Shown piece after piece: positions 8,568-16,682 of a stretch of DNA of 32,724 bases. The notes under the pieces are model-generated. The model did not search any database, was not told the origin of the DNA, and saw nothing but the letters and a program-made list of their open reading frames with translations. Source of the stretch: Gammaproteobacteria bacterium (GTDB lineage Bacteria; Pseudomonadota; Gammaproteobacteria; Pseudomonadales; Azotimanducaceae). Every line of letters starts with the position of its first letter. The stretch's first letter is position 1. A program made the position numbers and the translations under genes. The stretch is from NCBI GenBank assembly GCA_028821405.1, contig JAPPGK010000120.1, positions 1 to 32,724 on the forward strand, given 5' to 3'.

Positions 8568-8895
8568 TAGACACCCCTCGAGATGTTGCATCTTGATCCC
8601 CACAGGCCACCGGGCCTCCCGGTTCGGTAGCCACCATTGGCCGAAGATATGCCTCTCAACAGGGCGAGTCAACACCGTTTCGACACATTCTGTAACATCT
8701 GTCCGAGAGACCCCAAGCGCGAACGGCAGCCGCGCCGCGTCCCGGCCTGCCCAACTGGGTTTATTGGGGTTGGCAGCCGATCGGATTCCCCCGCCGCGAA
8801 ACGGGCGGGCGTCATTTGCCCGACAACTTTCGGCGACCATCCGCCGACGCAGGTGCTCTCTGGTGGCCCGCCGTGAGCGGGCTCAAAAAGCGGGC
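8568..8895. other. Non-coding stretch upstream of the TonB receptor
   Basis: This 328-base stretch separates the receptor start from the decayed coiled-coil gene. It holds the receptor promoter (8644-8672) and a leader of about 70 bases. I see no other convincing gene, hairpin or riboswitch; short open frames here are Arg/Pro-rich and lack start signals. Confidence 0.55.
8644..8672 (-). promoter_or_regulatory. Sigma70-type promoter of the TonB receptor gene
   Basis: The minus strand reads TTGACT (8672-8667), exactly 17 bases, then TATCTT (8649-8644). The -35 matches five of six consensus bases, the -10 four of six, with ideal spacing. Transcription would start near 8637, about 70 bases before the receptor ATG. 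Confidence 0.6.
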
Positions 8896-9219
8896 TCAGA
8901 AGAAAGTGCCTTTCAGGAGCGCCGCCATGATCCCTACGATGACCGTGCGGCACATCACCTAGACAGCGGTCTTGTTGTAGCTCACGGCAGCCAGCAGGAC
9001 TTCCACCCCCTGCTGGTAGTCCTTCTTGGTCTCGATGATCCTGCCTTCGACCCTGGCGATGTCCAACCGAAGCTCGTCCCGCGTCTCGGTGATGCGGCCG
9101 TCCAGCCGGGCAATGTCCGACTTGAGCTCGTCCCGCGTCTCGGTCAGGCAGGTTGCGCTTGGGCGCCTTGTTTTGGGCTCGTACCGGCGTGTTCGAGGCG
9201 CAGCCAACCTCTTGGACAC
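8896..9219 (-). pseudogene. Decayed coiled-coil protein gene with in-frame stop before its membrane anchor
   Basis: The frame reads two 18-residue coiled-coil repeats (TETRDELKSDIARLDGRI, then TETRDELRLDIARVEGRI), IIETKKDYQQGVEVLLAAVSY and a TAG stop at 8961-8959. The same frame then continues as MCRTVIVGIMAALLKGTFF before a TGA at 8898-8896. That tail matches the anchor of the intact coiled-coil protein at 23175 (LCGTAIVSMIALLAKGVLY). The frame therefore looks like a gene whose coil and C-terminal transmembrane segment are now separated by one stop codon. The sequence before the repeats is not coil-like and lacks a ribosome site, so the 5' end is probably also lost. A genuinely truncated 86-residue protein cannot be excluded. 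Confidence 0.65.
9037..9144 (-). repeat. Two tandem 54-base units encoding an 18-residue coiled-coil repeat
   Basis: The units at 9091-9144 and 9037-9090 encode TETRDELKSDIARLDGRI and TETRDELRLDIARVEGRI, nearly identical at the DNA level. Eighteen residues equals eleven plus seven, the same hendecad/heptad mixture seen in the intact paralogue at 23175. Confidence 0.75.
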
Positions 9220-9341
9220 AGTGGGCGGCGTTATACACTTAGACGATCAAGGGCAGTGACCCGCCGCTGAAGGTGGCCGGCTTCGTGGGCAGACTTGAAA
9301 CGATGATCCCCGACAGGCAAGCACGGCGCTCGAGAGGCAGC

Positions 9342-12300
9342 ATGCGACGACTTGCGCTGGCGGCCGCTGCGGCGATGATCGCCGGTTGCGGCGCCGATGC
9401 CATCAAGCTCAACGATGCGGGTGCAGCCCGCATGGGACGCTACGAATACGCCGAGGCCGAAAGCCTGTTCGGCCAAGCCGTCGAAGACGCACCCGGATGG
9501 CTGGACGCACGGGTCAATCACGCCATCGCCACGCTGAACCGGCAAGACGAGGGCGACGAACAACGTACCCTGGACATCCTGGCCCGGGTACTGGCCGACG
9601 ACCCCGACCACCTGCGCGCCCTCTACACGACCGCCATCGTCCAGCTATACCTCGGGAATGCCATGGGCGCGGAGGCGGGTTTTCGACGGGTCGTCGAGTT
9701 GGATTCCCAGGACGCCTACGCCACCTATTTCCTGGGACAGTCCTTCCTTCAGCAGGGAAACTACGATGCTGCCGCGCGGTGGTTCTCGAGGGCCATCGAA
9801 CTCGACGCCTACCTGCGCAGTGCCTATTGGGCGGGATCGCAGGCGTTCCGGCGGCTGGGCCAGAGCGAGGACGCCGAGGGGCTGTTCGAGGACTATGAGC
9901 GGCTGGAGTCGAATCCCGCGTCGCGGCTTGCCGGGTTCAACTACAAGGAAATGGGCCCCAAGGCGGCTGTTCTGGCCACGACGCCGGATGCGGTTCCGCC
10001 TGCCGCACCTCCCGACGGACCCCTGTTCGATTCGCCCCGAACGCTATCTCCCGAACCGGCGACGACGCTCACGATCGCCGACCTCGATGGCGACGAGACA
10101 TTGGAGCTGGTGTTGACCGGCGCGAGCGCCCCCCTTGTGCTCAAGGGGAGGGGCGACGACTACCGACCGGATTCCGCGCAGCCGTTCGCGCAGGCGGGGC
10201 CGGTAACATCGATCCTATGGGGCGATCTCGACGACGACGGCAATCTCGACGCGGTCCTGTGTACTCACGAAGGCCCGCGCCCCTGGCGGCAAGACCCCCA
10301 GGACGCCTGGCATCCGGTGCCCGCGTTGGGATCCCTGCCCTGCGCGGCGGGCGCCCTCGTCGACGCGGACAACGACGGCGACCTGGATGTCCTCGCCACG
10401 GGGCCGGAAGGCACCGAGCTGTACAACAACAATCGCGATGGCACGTTCACACCCCTTGCCGCCGACGTCGGTCTCGATGGCGGCGACGGCCGGCAAGCGC
10501 TGGTGGCGGACCTCGACAACGACCGCGACCTCGACATCGTCATCCTCAACCGCACCCCGCCGCACGACATCTGGCAGAACGACCGCACCTGGCGCTACCA
10601 ACCTTTTCCCGGACTCGACGACCTAAGGAACTCGAACCTCGTCGCCATCGCCGCCGCCGATACCGATGGCGACGGCAACCGCGAGATCTACGCCGTCGTG
10701 TCCGACGGCAACGTGTTGCGATGGAAATACGACGGCGCCGCGTGGTCGGGAGCGCAAATGTTCGTGGCGGGAAACGGCCCGGTTGATTTCGCCACTCTCG
10801 ACGTCGCCGACTTCGATGGCGACGGCGATCTCGAACTTCTCCGCACCCGGCGCAATAGCGTGGCGATCATCGATCCATCAACCGGCGCGCAGGTCTGGGC
10901 GCAAGCCATCAACGGCTTGTCCAGCGCCCGCGCGGTCAATCTGGACCCCGCCAAAGGGCCGGAGCTGATCACCGCGAGTGCTCGCGGCCTCACGCTGTGG
11001 CCTGCTGGCGCGGGCAGGCACACGTACGTCTTCGTGTCCCCAAAGGGGCGCAGCGAAGCGGATCAGATGCGCTCCAACGCCTCCGGGATCGGCACGCTGG
11101 TCAAACTCCGCCATGGCGGTCGTTGGAGTGTTCAGGACGCCATCGATTCCCACTCGGGCCCTGGCCAGAGCCTGCAACCGCTGAGCTTCGGCCTCGCGGG
11201 TCACGGCGTGGCCGGTTTCGTCGCCCTCGAATGGTCCGATGGCGTGTCGCAAACCGAACTCGAACTCTGTGCGGGGGAACGCTACGCCATCGCCGAAGTC
11301 CAACGACAGCTGGCGAGTTGCCCTGTGCTGTTCGCCTGGAACGGCCACGCCTTCGAATTCGTCAGCGATGTGCTCGGCGGCGCGGCCATCGGCTACCTGG
11401 AAGCGCCGGGGCGATACGCGCCGCCACGGCCCAAGGAGCGTTTCCTGCTCGGCCCCGACGACCTGAAGGCGCGCGACGGCCGCTACCTGATCAAGCTCGC
11501 CGAGCCCATGGAGGAAGCCGCCTACCTGGACGCGGCGTCCCTCACGGTCTACGACCTCCCGCGCGGGTGGCAGGTTGTGCTCGACGAGCGCCTCGCCGTA
11601 GGCGGCCCGCCGGCCACGGGCCAGCCGATCTTCTTCCGCCGAGTGTTGCAACCAAGCCGCGTCACCAATGCAGCAGGCGACGACGTGACCACCCTCGCCG
11701 CCGACAAGGACCATCGCGCGCCGCCCCCCGGTGCACTCGATCATCGGTTCATCGGTCTCCTCGCCGACGATCAGGTTCTGACGCTCGAGTTCGCCGCACC
11801 GATTGAGGGCAAGGGCGCCGTCCTGATCGCGGATGGTTGGATCGAGTACCCCTACTCGCAGACGTCGTTCGCGGCCTGGCAGGCCGGCATGCGATACCGA
11901 CCCGCCACCCTGGAGGCACGAGCCGACGGCGTTTGGCAAACCGTGATTCCGGAGTTCGGCTACCCGGCGGGTATGCCGCGAACCATGGCGTTGCGGCTGC
12001 CTGATTTGCCGCACGGCACCGATGCGCTGCGCCTGTCCTCGAACATGGAAATCTACTGGGACCGGTTGCGCATAGGCTTCGAGGAGAGCGTTGACGCGGC
12101 GGCGGTTGTCCTGGAACCGGTCACCGCCCGCATCGCACGCAGCGGCTTCGCGCAACGCACCACGGGCCCCCAAAGGCTGCCTTACTACGACTACGCGGTA
12201 CGTCCTCCGTATTGGGACGCCAAGACGCCCCGCGGGTCCTACACGGTTTTCGGCGAGGCGAGGGAACTCGTGGATCGCCTCGACGGTGCGTTGGCCATCA

Positions 12301-12545
12301 TCGGCAGCGGTGAGGAGGTCCATCTCGAATTCGCGGCACCACCGCCGCCGGCGCCGGGCCACAAGCGGTTCTTCGCCATCGAGTTCGAGGGTTGGGCCAA
12401 GGACATGGACCTCTATACGCTCGATGGCGACACGCTCGAACCGATGCCCGTTCCCGCCGTCATGGATCGTGAGAACCTGGCGCGACGAGACGCGCTCCAC
12501 AACCGCTACAACGTCCGTTTTCGCGGTGGACCCGTTACTCACTAG
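9342..12545 (+). CDS. Giant lipoprotein fusing TPR, FG-GAP propeller, UnbV and an unknown C-terminal region
   Basis: The 1067-residue protein starts at ATG 9342 (GAGAGG just upstream) with a lipoprotein signal (MIAGC, Cys16). Residues about 20-210 are TPR repeats (NDAGAARMGRYEYAEAESLF, YFLGQSFLQQGNYDAAARWF). About residues 225-560 hold seven FG-GAP-like motifs (DLDGDETLE, DLDDDGNLD, DADNDGDLD, DFDGDGDLE and others). Next comes an UnbV-like part (ASGIGTLVKLRHGGRW, ALEWSDGVSQTEL). The last 380 residues or so I do not recognise; they begin with CPVLFAWNGHAFEFVSDVLG and look beta-rich and Trp/Tyr-rich. Here TPR and propeller, which are separate genes elsewhere in the window, are one chain. The probable location is periplasmic or surface, lipid-anchored. 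The ATG at 9273 would spoil the lipobox signal. Confidence 0.88.
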   Translation: MRRLALAAAAAMIAGCGADAIKLNDAGAARMGRYEYAEAESLFGQAVEDAPGWLDARVNHAIATLNRQDEGDEQRTLDILARVLADDPDHLRALYTTAIVQLYLGNAMGAEAGFRRVVELDSQDAYATYFLGQSFLQQGNYDAAARWFSRAIELDAYLRSAYWAGSQAFRRLGQSEDAEGLFEDYERLESNPASRLAGFNYKEMGPKAAVLATTPDAVPPAAPPDGPLFDSPRTLSPEPATTLTIADLDGDETLELVLTGASAPLVLKGRGDDYRPDSAQPFAQAGPVTSILWGDLDDDGNLDAVLCTHEGPRPWRQDPQDAWHPVPALGSLPCAAGALVDADNDGDLDVLATGPEGTELYNNNRDGTFTPLAADVGLDGGDGRQALVADLDNDRDLDIVILNRTPPHDIWQNDRTWRYQPFPGLDDLRNSNLVAIAAADTDGDGNREIYAVVSDGNVLRWKYDGAAWSGAQMFVAGNGPVDFATLDVADFDGDGDLELLRTRRNSVAIIDPSTGAQVWAQAINGLSSARAVNLDPAKGPELITASARGLTLWPAGAGRHTYVFVSPKGRSEADQMRSNASGIGTLVKLRHGGRWSVQDAIDSHSGPGQSLQPLSFGLAGHGVAGFVALEWSDGVSQTELELCAGERYAIAEVQRQLASCPVLFAWNGHAFEFVSDVLGGAAIGYLEAPGRYAPPRPKERFLLGPDDLKARDGRYLIKLAEPMEEAAYLDAASLTVYDLPRGWQVVLDERLAVGGPPATGQPIFFRRVLQPSRVTNAAGDDVTTLAADKDHRAPPPGALDHRFIGLLADDQVLTLEFAAPIEGKGAVLIADGWIEYPYSQTSFAAWQAGMRYRPATLEARADGVWQTVIPEFGYPAGMPRTMALRLPDLPHGTDALRLSSNMEIYWDRLRIGFEESVDAAAVVLEPVTARIARSGFAQRTTGPQRLPYYDYAVRPPYWDAKTPRGSYTVFGEARELVDRLDGALAIIGSGEEVHLEFAAPPPPAPGHKRFFAIEFEGWAKDMDLYTLDGDTLEPMPVPAVMDRENLARRDALHNRYNVRFRGGPVTH

Positions 12546-12624
12546 GCCCGCGTTGACAAGGTGTTTGCGGGCGGCGACTGGCCAAAGCGAGTAGACTCGC
12601 AAGCGGTGCTTTGGGGAATTCGCT

Positions 12625-13428
12625 ATGAACGAGGGTGATCCTGCGGACCTCCATGGAACATGCCGTAGCGCCCCATCGCCGGGTCCGGTGCCTGGCTGGC
12701 GCTCGACCGTCGCGTGGATGGTCGTGGCGGTGTTGACAGGGCTTCATGCGGCCGCCACGCCGGAACGGGCCGCATTGACCGAAACCAACGCCGCAAGCGA
12801 GGCACAGGGCGACGAAGCGTTGATCGAAGACGAGATCAAGGTCATTGGCGAGCGGAGACCGCTGACCCTCGAAGAACGGATGCGCATCTACCGGGAGCTC
12901 GCCAGAGCCCGGGACCTCTATTCCAGGAACGAGATCGACGAAGCGTTTCCGCTGCTTCTGAAGACCGCACGCAAGGGATTCAAGAACGCGCAGGCGCGGG
13001 TGGGGCATATCTACCTACGCGGTCTCGGCAACGTCGAACAGGATCCGGTGGAAGCCATCGGCTGGCTTGGCGTCGCTTCCGCCGGAAACACCTCGCCGCC
13101 CATACGCAACTACTTCAACGACATCTGGAAACGCATCCCAGACAAGTACGTCGACAGCTTCGAGGAGGTTGTGGAGGAATACCGAGGCAAGTACGGCGAG
13201 AACGCCACGGGCGTGGTGTGCGAGTTGCACCGTCCCCTGCGAACCTTCGTCAAGCAGCTCACCTGCTATTTCGAGCAGGATCTGCCCGACACGGTTCGGG
13301 AGCCTCTCGACGAATACATGGATGGCGACGAGCGCCGACGCCTGATCCGAGAAAACGAAGAGCGGATACGGGCGTACATCCAGTCGCGGCGGGGCCTGCC
13401 CGCGCAGGAAGCCGAAACGCCCCCATAG
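12625..13428 (+). CDS. Sel1-like repeat protein, membrane-anchored or secreted
   Basis: The 267-residue protein has a hydrophobic segment at residues about 28-44 (STVAWMVVAVLTGLHAA), probably a signal peptide or anchor after a 25-residue N-terminal tail. The mature part starts with EDEIKVIGERRPLTLEERM. Residues about 92-155 form a helical Sel1/TPR-like unit (RARDLYSRNEIDEAFPLLL, AQARVGHIYLRGLG, PVEAIGWLGVAS). A Cys pair (CELHRPLRTFVKQLTCYF) follows, then a charged helical tail. The start has GGGGA seven bases upstream. It lies 79 bases after the giant lipoprotein gene and 65 bases before the TPR lipoprotein, so a four-gene plus-strand operon (9342-16612) is plausible. The role is probably protein binding in the periplasm. 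Confidence 0.82.
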   Translation: MNEGDPADLHGTCRSAPSPGPVPGWRSTVAWMVVAVLTGLHAAATPERAALTETNAASEAQGDEALIEDEIKVIGERRPLTLEERMRIYRELARARDLYSRNEIDEAFPLLLKTARKGFKNAQARVGHIYLRGLGNVEQDPVEAIGWLGVASAGNTSPPIRNYFNDIWKRIPDKYVDSFEEVVEEYRGKYGENATGVVCELHRPLRTFVKQLTCYFEQDLPDTVREPLDEYMDGDERRRLIRENEERIRAYIQSRRGLPAQEAETPP

Positions 13429-13493
13429 CCGTACCTCTCTCGAAGACGGTCGTGTTCGAAGAGACACTGTCAGCCGTTGACGAGCCCTGCTAC

Positions 13494-14915
13494 ATGGGTC
13501 CTGTTGTTCACGCCACCCGTCGAGTCTTGTGCCTGGTCCTCCTCTCGTTGAGTGCGTCCTGCTCTCCCGGCGTCGATCAACCGCCACGGATCGTGGCGGA
13601 CGCCGCCGACCCCGAACTGGGTCGGTTTCTCGACGGCCTTTTCGATGCCGCGTTCGATAACCCCGAGGACGCCGAAGCGCGCGGGCGGCTGGCAATGGCC
13701 TACGAGATGAACGACTTCGACGACGACGCCGTGGTCGCCTATCGGCAAGCCGAAGCGCTCGACCGCCAAGAATTCCGCTGGCCCTACTTCCGTGCCCAGC
13801 TGACGGCCGCCCGGGGCGACCCCGAAGCGGCGCTCAAACCTCTCGACCAGGCGCTGGCCCTGGATGCCGACTACGCCCCCGCGTGGTTGTGGAAAGCGGC
13901 CCTCCTGCGCGATCTCGGTGAAGACGACGGGGCTGCGGCGGCGTACCGCCGTGCCCGGGACCTCGGCGAGGAAGTGCATGCCCTCGTCGGGCTCGCGCAG
14001 CTGGCTTTGCGCCAGGCACGACCCGACGATGCACTGGCTCTGCTCGAGAGCGTGAAGCGTGCCGAGGCGCATCCCCAGCTATTCCGGTTGCTGGGCCGCG
14101 CCTACCAAGCCCTCGGTCGAACGGACGACGCCCGCATCGCGATGGCGCGGGGCAAGGACACCGAACCGTTGCGCTGGGCGGATCCCCGTCTCGCCGAGAA
14201 ATCGCGCTACATCATGAGCCTCGGTGGTCTGCTGGCGTTGGCCGAGGAGGCCATGAAGGGCAAGGACTACGAGACAGCCGTTTCGATCCTGGTAGGGCTT
14301 CGGGTTCGGTTTCCCGACGACAAGGCCCTGCTCGGCAATCTCGCCATCGCCTACGCGCACACCGGCCGGACATCCCAGGCCCACGACGTATTGCGGCACG
14401 CCTTCAGCCTCGATGCCGAACACGCCCCGTTCCACAACGTCATGGCCACGGTCCTCGCCGAGACCGGCGACGTCGCTGGCGCACGTCAGAGCCTTGAGGC
14501 TTCCCTCCGTTTGAATCCGGCCCAGGCATGGGTACACGAGCGTCTCGGTCGGATCCTGATGGACAAGGGCGAATACGACGACGCACTCGCGGCCTTCGAG
14601 GAAGCCATCCGCTACGGGATCGACAAACCCGAGATCGTGCTCCATGTCGCGGGATCCATCGAGGGCGCCCGGGAGAACTGGCCGGAAGCCATTGGGTACT
14701 TCGAGCGCGCCGTGGCCCTCGACGAATCCCTCGCGGACGCCTACATCTACCTCGGCATCTGCCTCGCCGAACTCGGCGCCCTTGTTGATGCGGAAAAAGC
14801 GCTGCTGTGGGCCGAGAAAATCGGCACTCGGCCACGGGAAGTCGCGGCCGCCAAGGAACGCCTCGCCCGCCAGGCGAACCCGACAGCCAACGCTCCCGAC
14901 ACCGCAGGACCGTGA
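13494..14915 (+). CDS. TPR-repeat lipoprotein, copy B
   Basis: The 473-residue protein has a lipoprotein-like signal (LSLSASC, Cys23; the -3 position is Ser, slightly off consensus) followed by about ten TPRs. These include GRLAMAYEMNDFDDDAVVAY, WLWKAALLRDLGEDDGAAAAY and NLAIAYAHTGRTSQAHDVL. It matches the copy at 1954-3399 segment by segment but lacks that protein's histidine cluster. ATG 13494 is chosen for the signal peptide; no strong ribosome site precedes it, and the frame is open far upstream only because it overlaps the Sel1-like gene. Its stop TGA overlaps the GTG start of the next gene (GTGA), so the two are probably translationally coupled and their products used together. Confidence 0.88.
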   Translation: MGPVVHATRRVLCLVLLSLSASCSPGVDQPPRIVADAADPELGRFLDGLFDAAFDNPEDAEARGRLAMAYEMNDFDDDAVVAYRQAEALDRQEFRWPYFRAQLTAARGDPEAALKPLDQALALDADYAPAWLWKAALLRDLGEDDGAAAAYRRARDLGEEVHALVGLAQLALRQARPDDALALLESVKRAEAHPQLFRLLGRAYQALGRTDDARIAMARGKDTEPLRWADPRLAEKSRYIMSLGGLLALAEEAMKGKDYETAVSILVGLRVRFPDDKALLGNLAIAYAHTGRTSQAHDVLRHAFSLDAEHAPFHNVMATVLAETGDVAGARQSLEASLRLNPAQAWVHERLGRILMDKGEYDDALAAFEEAIRYGIDKPEIVLHVAGSIEGARENWPEAIGYFERAVALDESLADAYIYLGICLAELGALVDAEKALLWAEKIGTRPREVAAAKERLARQANPTANAPDTAGP

Positions 14916-16612
14916 TCGCTCCCCGCAGCTTCACACGTCCCGCGGTCTGGTCCGTGCTTTGGACAATCCTGCTCATCGGCTGTGCGCAAGAGGACGAGGG
15001 ATCGGCACCTTGGTTCGTCGAGGAGGCCGGGCCACGGGGCATCGGCTTCATACATCGTTCCGGTTTCAACGGGCGACCGCTCCTCCCCGAGATCACCGGC
15101 AGCGGTACCGCCTTGGCCGACCTCGACGGCGATGGCGACCTCGACGCCTATCTCGTCCAGGCCGGCAGCCTCTGGGACGATGCGACCGTCGCCCGAAGCG
15201 GAAACCGACTGTTCCTGAACGACGGCACCGGCCACTTCGTCGAAGCGCCCGATGGCCACGGGGCCGACGACCCGGGTTACGGCATGGGCGTGGCGGCCGG
15301 CGACTACGACAACGACGGTGATGTGGACCTGTTTGTCACCAACGTCGGTCCCAACGTGCTGCTGCGCAACAACGGCGATGCGGTCTTCGAGGATGTGTCG
15401 GTCGCCGCCGGCGTCGCGAACGCCGGCTGGGGAACGTCCGCCGCCTTTCTGGATTTCGACGGCGACGGGGATCTCGACCTCGTTCACGCCAACTACATCA
15501 ACTGGTCACGCGCTACGGAGATGGACTGCTACCTCGGTAGTCTGCTGACCTACTGCCCGCCGCTCGCCTACAACTCCCCCGCCGGGGACCGGTTGTACCG
15601 GAACGACGGCGACGGCACGTTCACAGACTGGACGGCCGAGTCCGGCATGGACCGCGCCTTCGGCAACGGCTTCGGCGTCGTCGCCGCCGACTTCAATGCC
15701 GACGGGCTGATCGACTTCGCGGTGGCGAACGACATGACCGTCGATCACTTGTGGCTGAACCGGGGCGACCTCGCCTTCGAGGAACGCGGCAACCTATGGG
15801 GAAGCGCCGTGGACGAGCACGGCGTCGCCAAGGCCGGCATGGGCATCGCCGCCGCCGACATCGACCACGACGGCGACCCCGACTTCATGGTCGTCAACCT
15901 GCAAGGCCAGACGGACTCGTTCTTCCGCAACGAAGGTGGCTTTTTTCGCGATGCCACGGCGGAACTTGGGCTCGGGACAACGGGACGCTATACGCGGTGG
16001 GGTATCGCGCTCACCGACTTCGACAACGACGGCCACCTGGATCTCTACGAGGCCAACGGCATGGTCGGCACCGAGACCCGCGACGAACAACCCACCCAAC
16101 TGGATTTCGACGAGCCCAACGTGCTGTTCCGAGGCACGCCCGAGGGACGGTTCGAAGAGGTCGTGCCCCGCGGCGCGGTCGTGCCGGCCCTGGTGCACAC
16201 GAGCCGCGGGTTGGCCGTGGGGGATGTCGACGGCGATGGGGGCCTGGACTTGCTCATTGCCAACCGCGACGGTCCTGCCTACCTGCTGATGAACCGGGCG
16301 CCTGCGCGCGGTGACTACGTGCGGTTCCGCGCCGTGCTCGGGGAACCGGGCCGCGACGCCCACGGTGCCACCGTGTCCGCCGTCGTCGACGGCAAGCGCA
16401 TCTACCGCGACGTCAGGCCCGAGGGGAGCTATCTGTCGTCCAACGATCCCCGGGTTCACTTCGGACTTGGCAACGTTACGCAGGTGGTGGACGTGAGGGT
16501 GGTTTGGCCGTCGACCGGGAAAGGGCATCCCGCGGTGGAATCGTTCGGCGACTTCCAGGCCGGGCAGACGGCGGTTCTCCGGCAGGGGACGGGCACGGCC
16601 GTCGACCGCTGA
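14912..16612 (+). CDS. FG-GAP repeat / ASPIC-UnbV (CRTAC1-like) lipoprotein, copy B
   Basis: The 566-residue protein starts at a GTG overlapping the upstream stop and has a lipobox (LLIGC, Cys24). Seven FG-GAP motifs follow (DLDGDGDLD, DYDNDGDVD, DFDGDGDLD, DFNADGLID, DIDHDGDPD, DFDNDGHLD, DVDGDGGLD). About residues 475-560 are the ASPIC/UnbV domain (GRDAHGATVSAVVDGK, PEGSYLSSNDPRVHFGLG). The insert DCYLGSLLTYCPP carries the same Cys pair as copy A. Blade order, spacing and linkers match copy A at 277-1932, so the two genes are close paralogues. It is probably a calcium-stabilised propeller working with the coupled TPR lipoprotein in the periplasm or at the outer membrane; the ligand is unknown. 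It converges with the FG-GAP gene on the other strand, with 70 bases between stops. Confidence 0.9.
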   Translation: MIAPRSFTRPAVWSVLWTILLIGCAQEDEGSAPWFVEEAGPRGIGFIHRSGFNGRPLLPEITGSGTALADLDGDGDLDAYLVQAGSLWDDATVARSGNRLFLNDGTGHFVEAPDGHGADDPGYGMGVAAGDYDNDGDVDLFVTNVGPNVLLRNNGDAVFEDVSVAAGVANAGWGTSAAFLDFDGDGDLDLVHANYINWSRATEMDCYLGSLLTYCPPLAYNSPAGDRLYRNDGDGTFTDWTAESGMDRAFGNGFGVVAADFNADGLIDFAVANDMTVDHLWLNRGDLAFEERGNLWGSAVDEHGVAKAGMGIAAADIDHDGDPDFMVVNLQGQTDSFFRNEGGFFRDATAELGLGTTGRYTRWGIALTDFDNDGHLDLYEANGMVGTETRDEQPTQLDFDEPNVLFRGTPEGRFEEVVPRGAVVPALVHTSRGLAVGDVDGDGGLDLLIANRDGPAYLLMNRAPARGDYVRFRAVLGEPGRDAHGATVSAVVDGKRIYRDVRPEGSYLSSNDPRVHFGLGNVTQVVDVRVVWPSTGKGHPAVESFGDFQAGQTAVLRQGTGTAVDR

Positions 16613-16682
16613 ATAGCGTCGCGGGACCATGCGCGAGCGCTCGTGGATCGGCGCCCGGGGTTGCGGGATCGGGCAAGCGCCC

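Noticed and set aside
9212-9237. TTGGAC ... TATACA upstream of the giant lipoprotein
   Set aside because: The spacer is only 14 bases, too short for a normal sigma70 promoter.
12553-12597. TTGACA followed by TAGACT upstream of the Sel1-like gene
   Set aside because: The hexamers are 33 bases apart, twice the allowed spacing, and no -10 element lies 16-18 bases after TTGACA.
10878-12602. Minus-strand open frame (574 codons) opposite the giant lipoprotein
   Set aside because: It is antisense to a continuous lipoprotein with recognisable domains; the composition is Arg/Val-rich and no family is recognisable.
16634-16643. CGAGCGCTCG palindrome between convergent genes as a terminator
   Set aside because: The dyad is short, has no loop and no T-tract on either strand.
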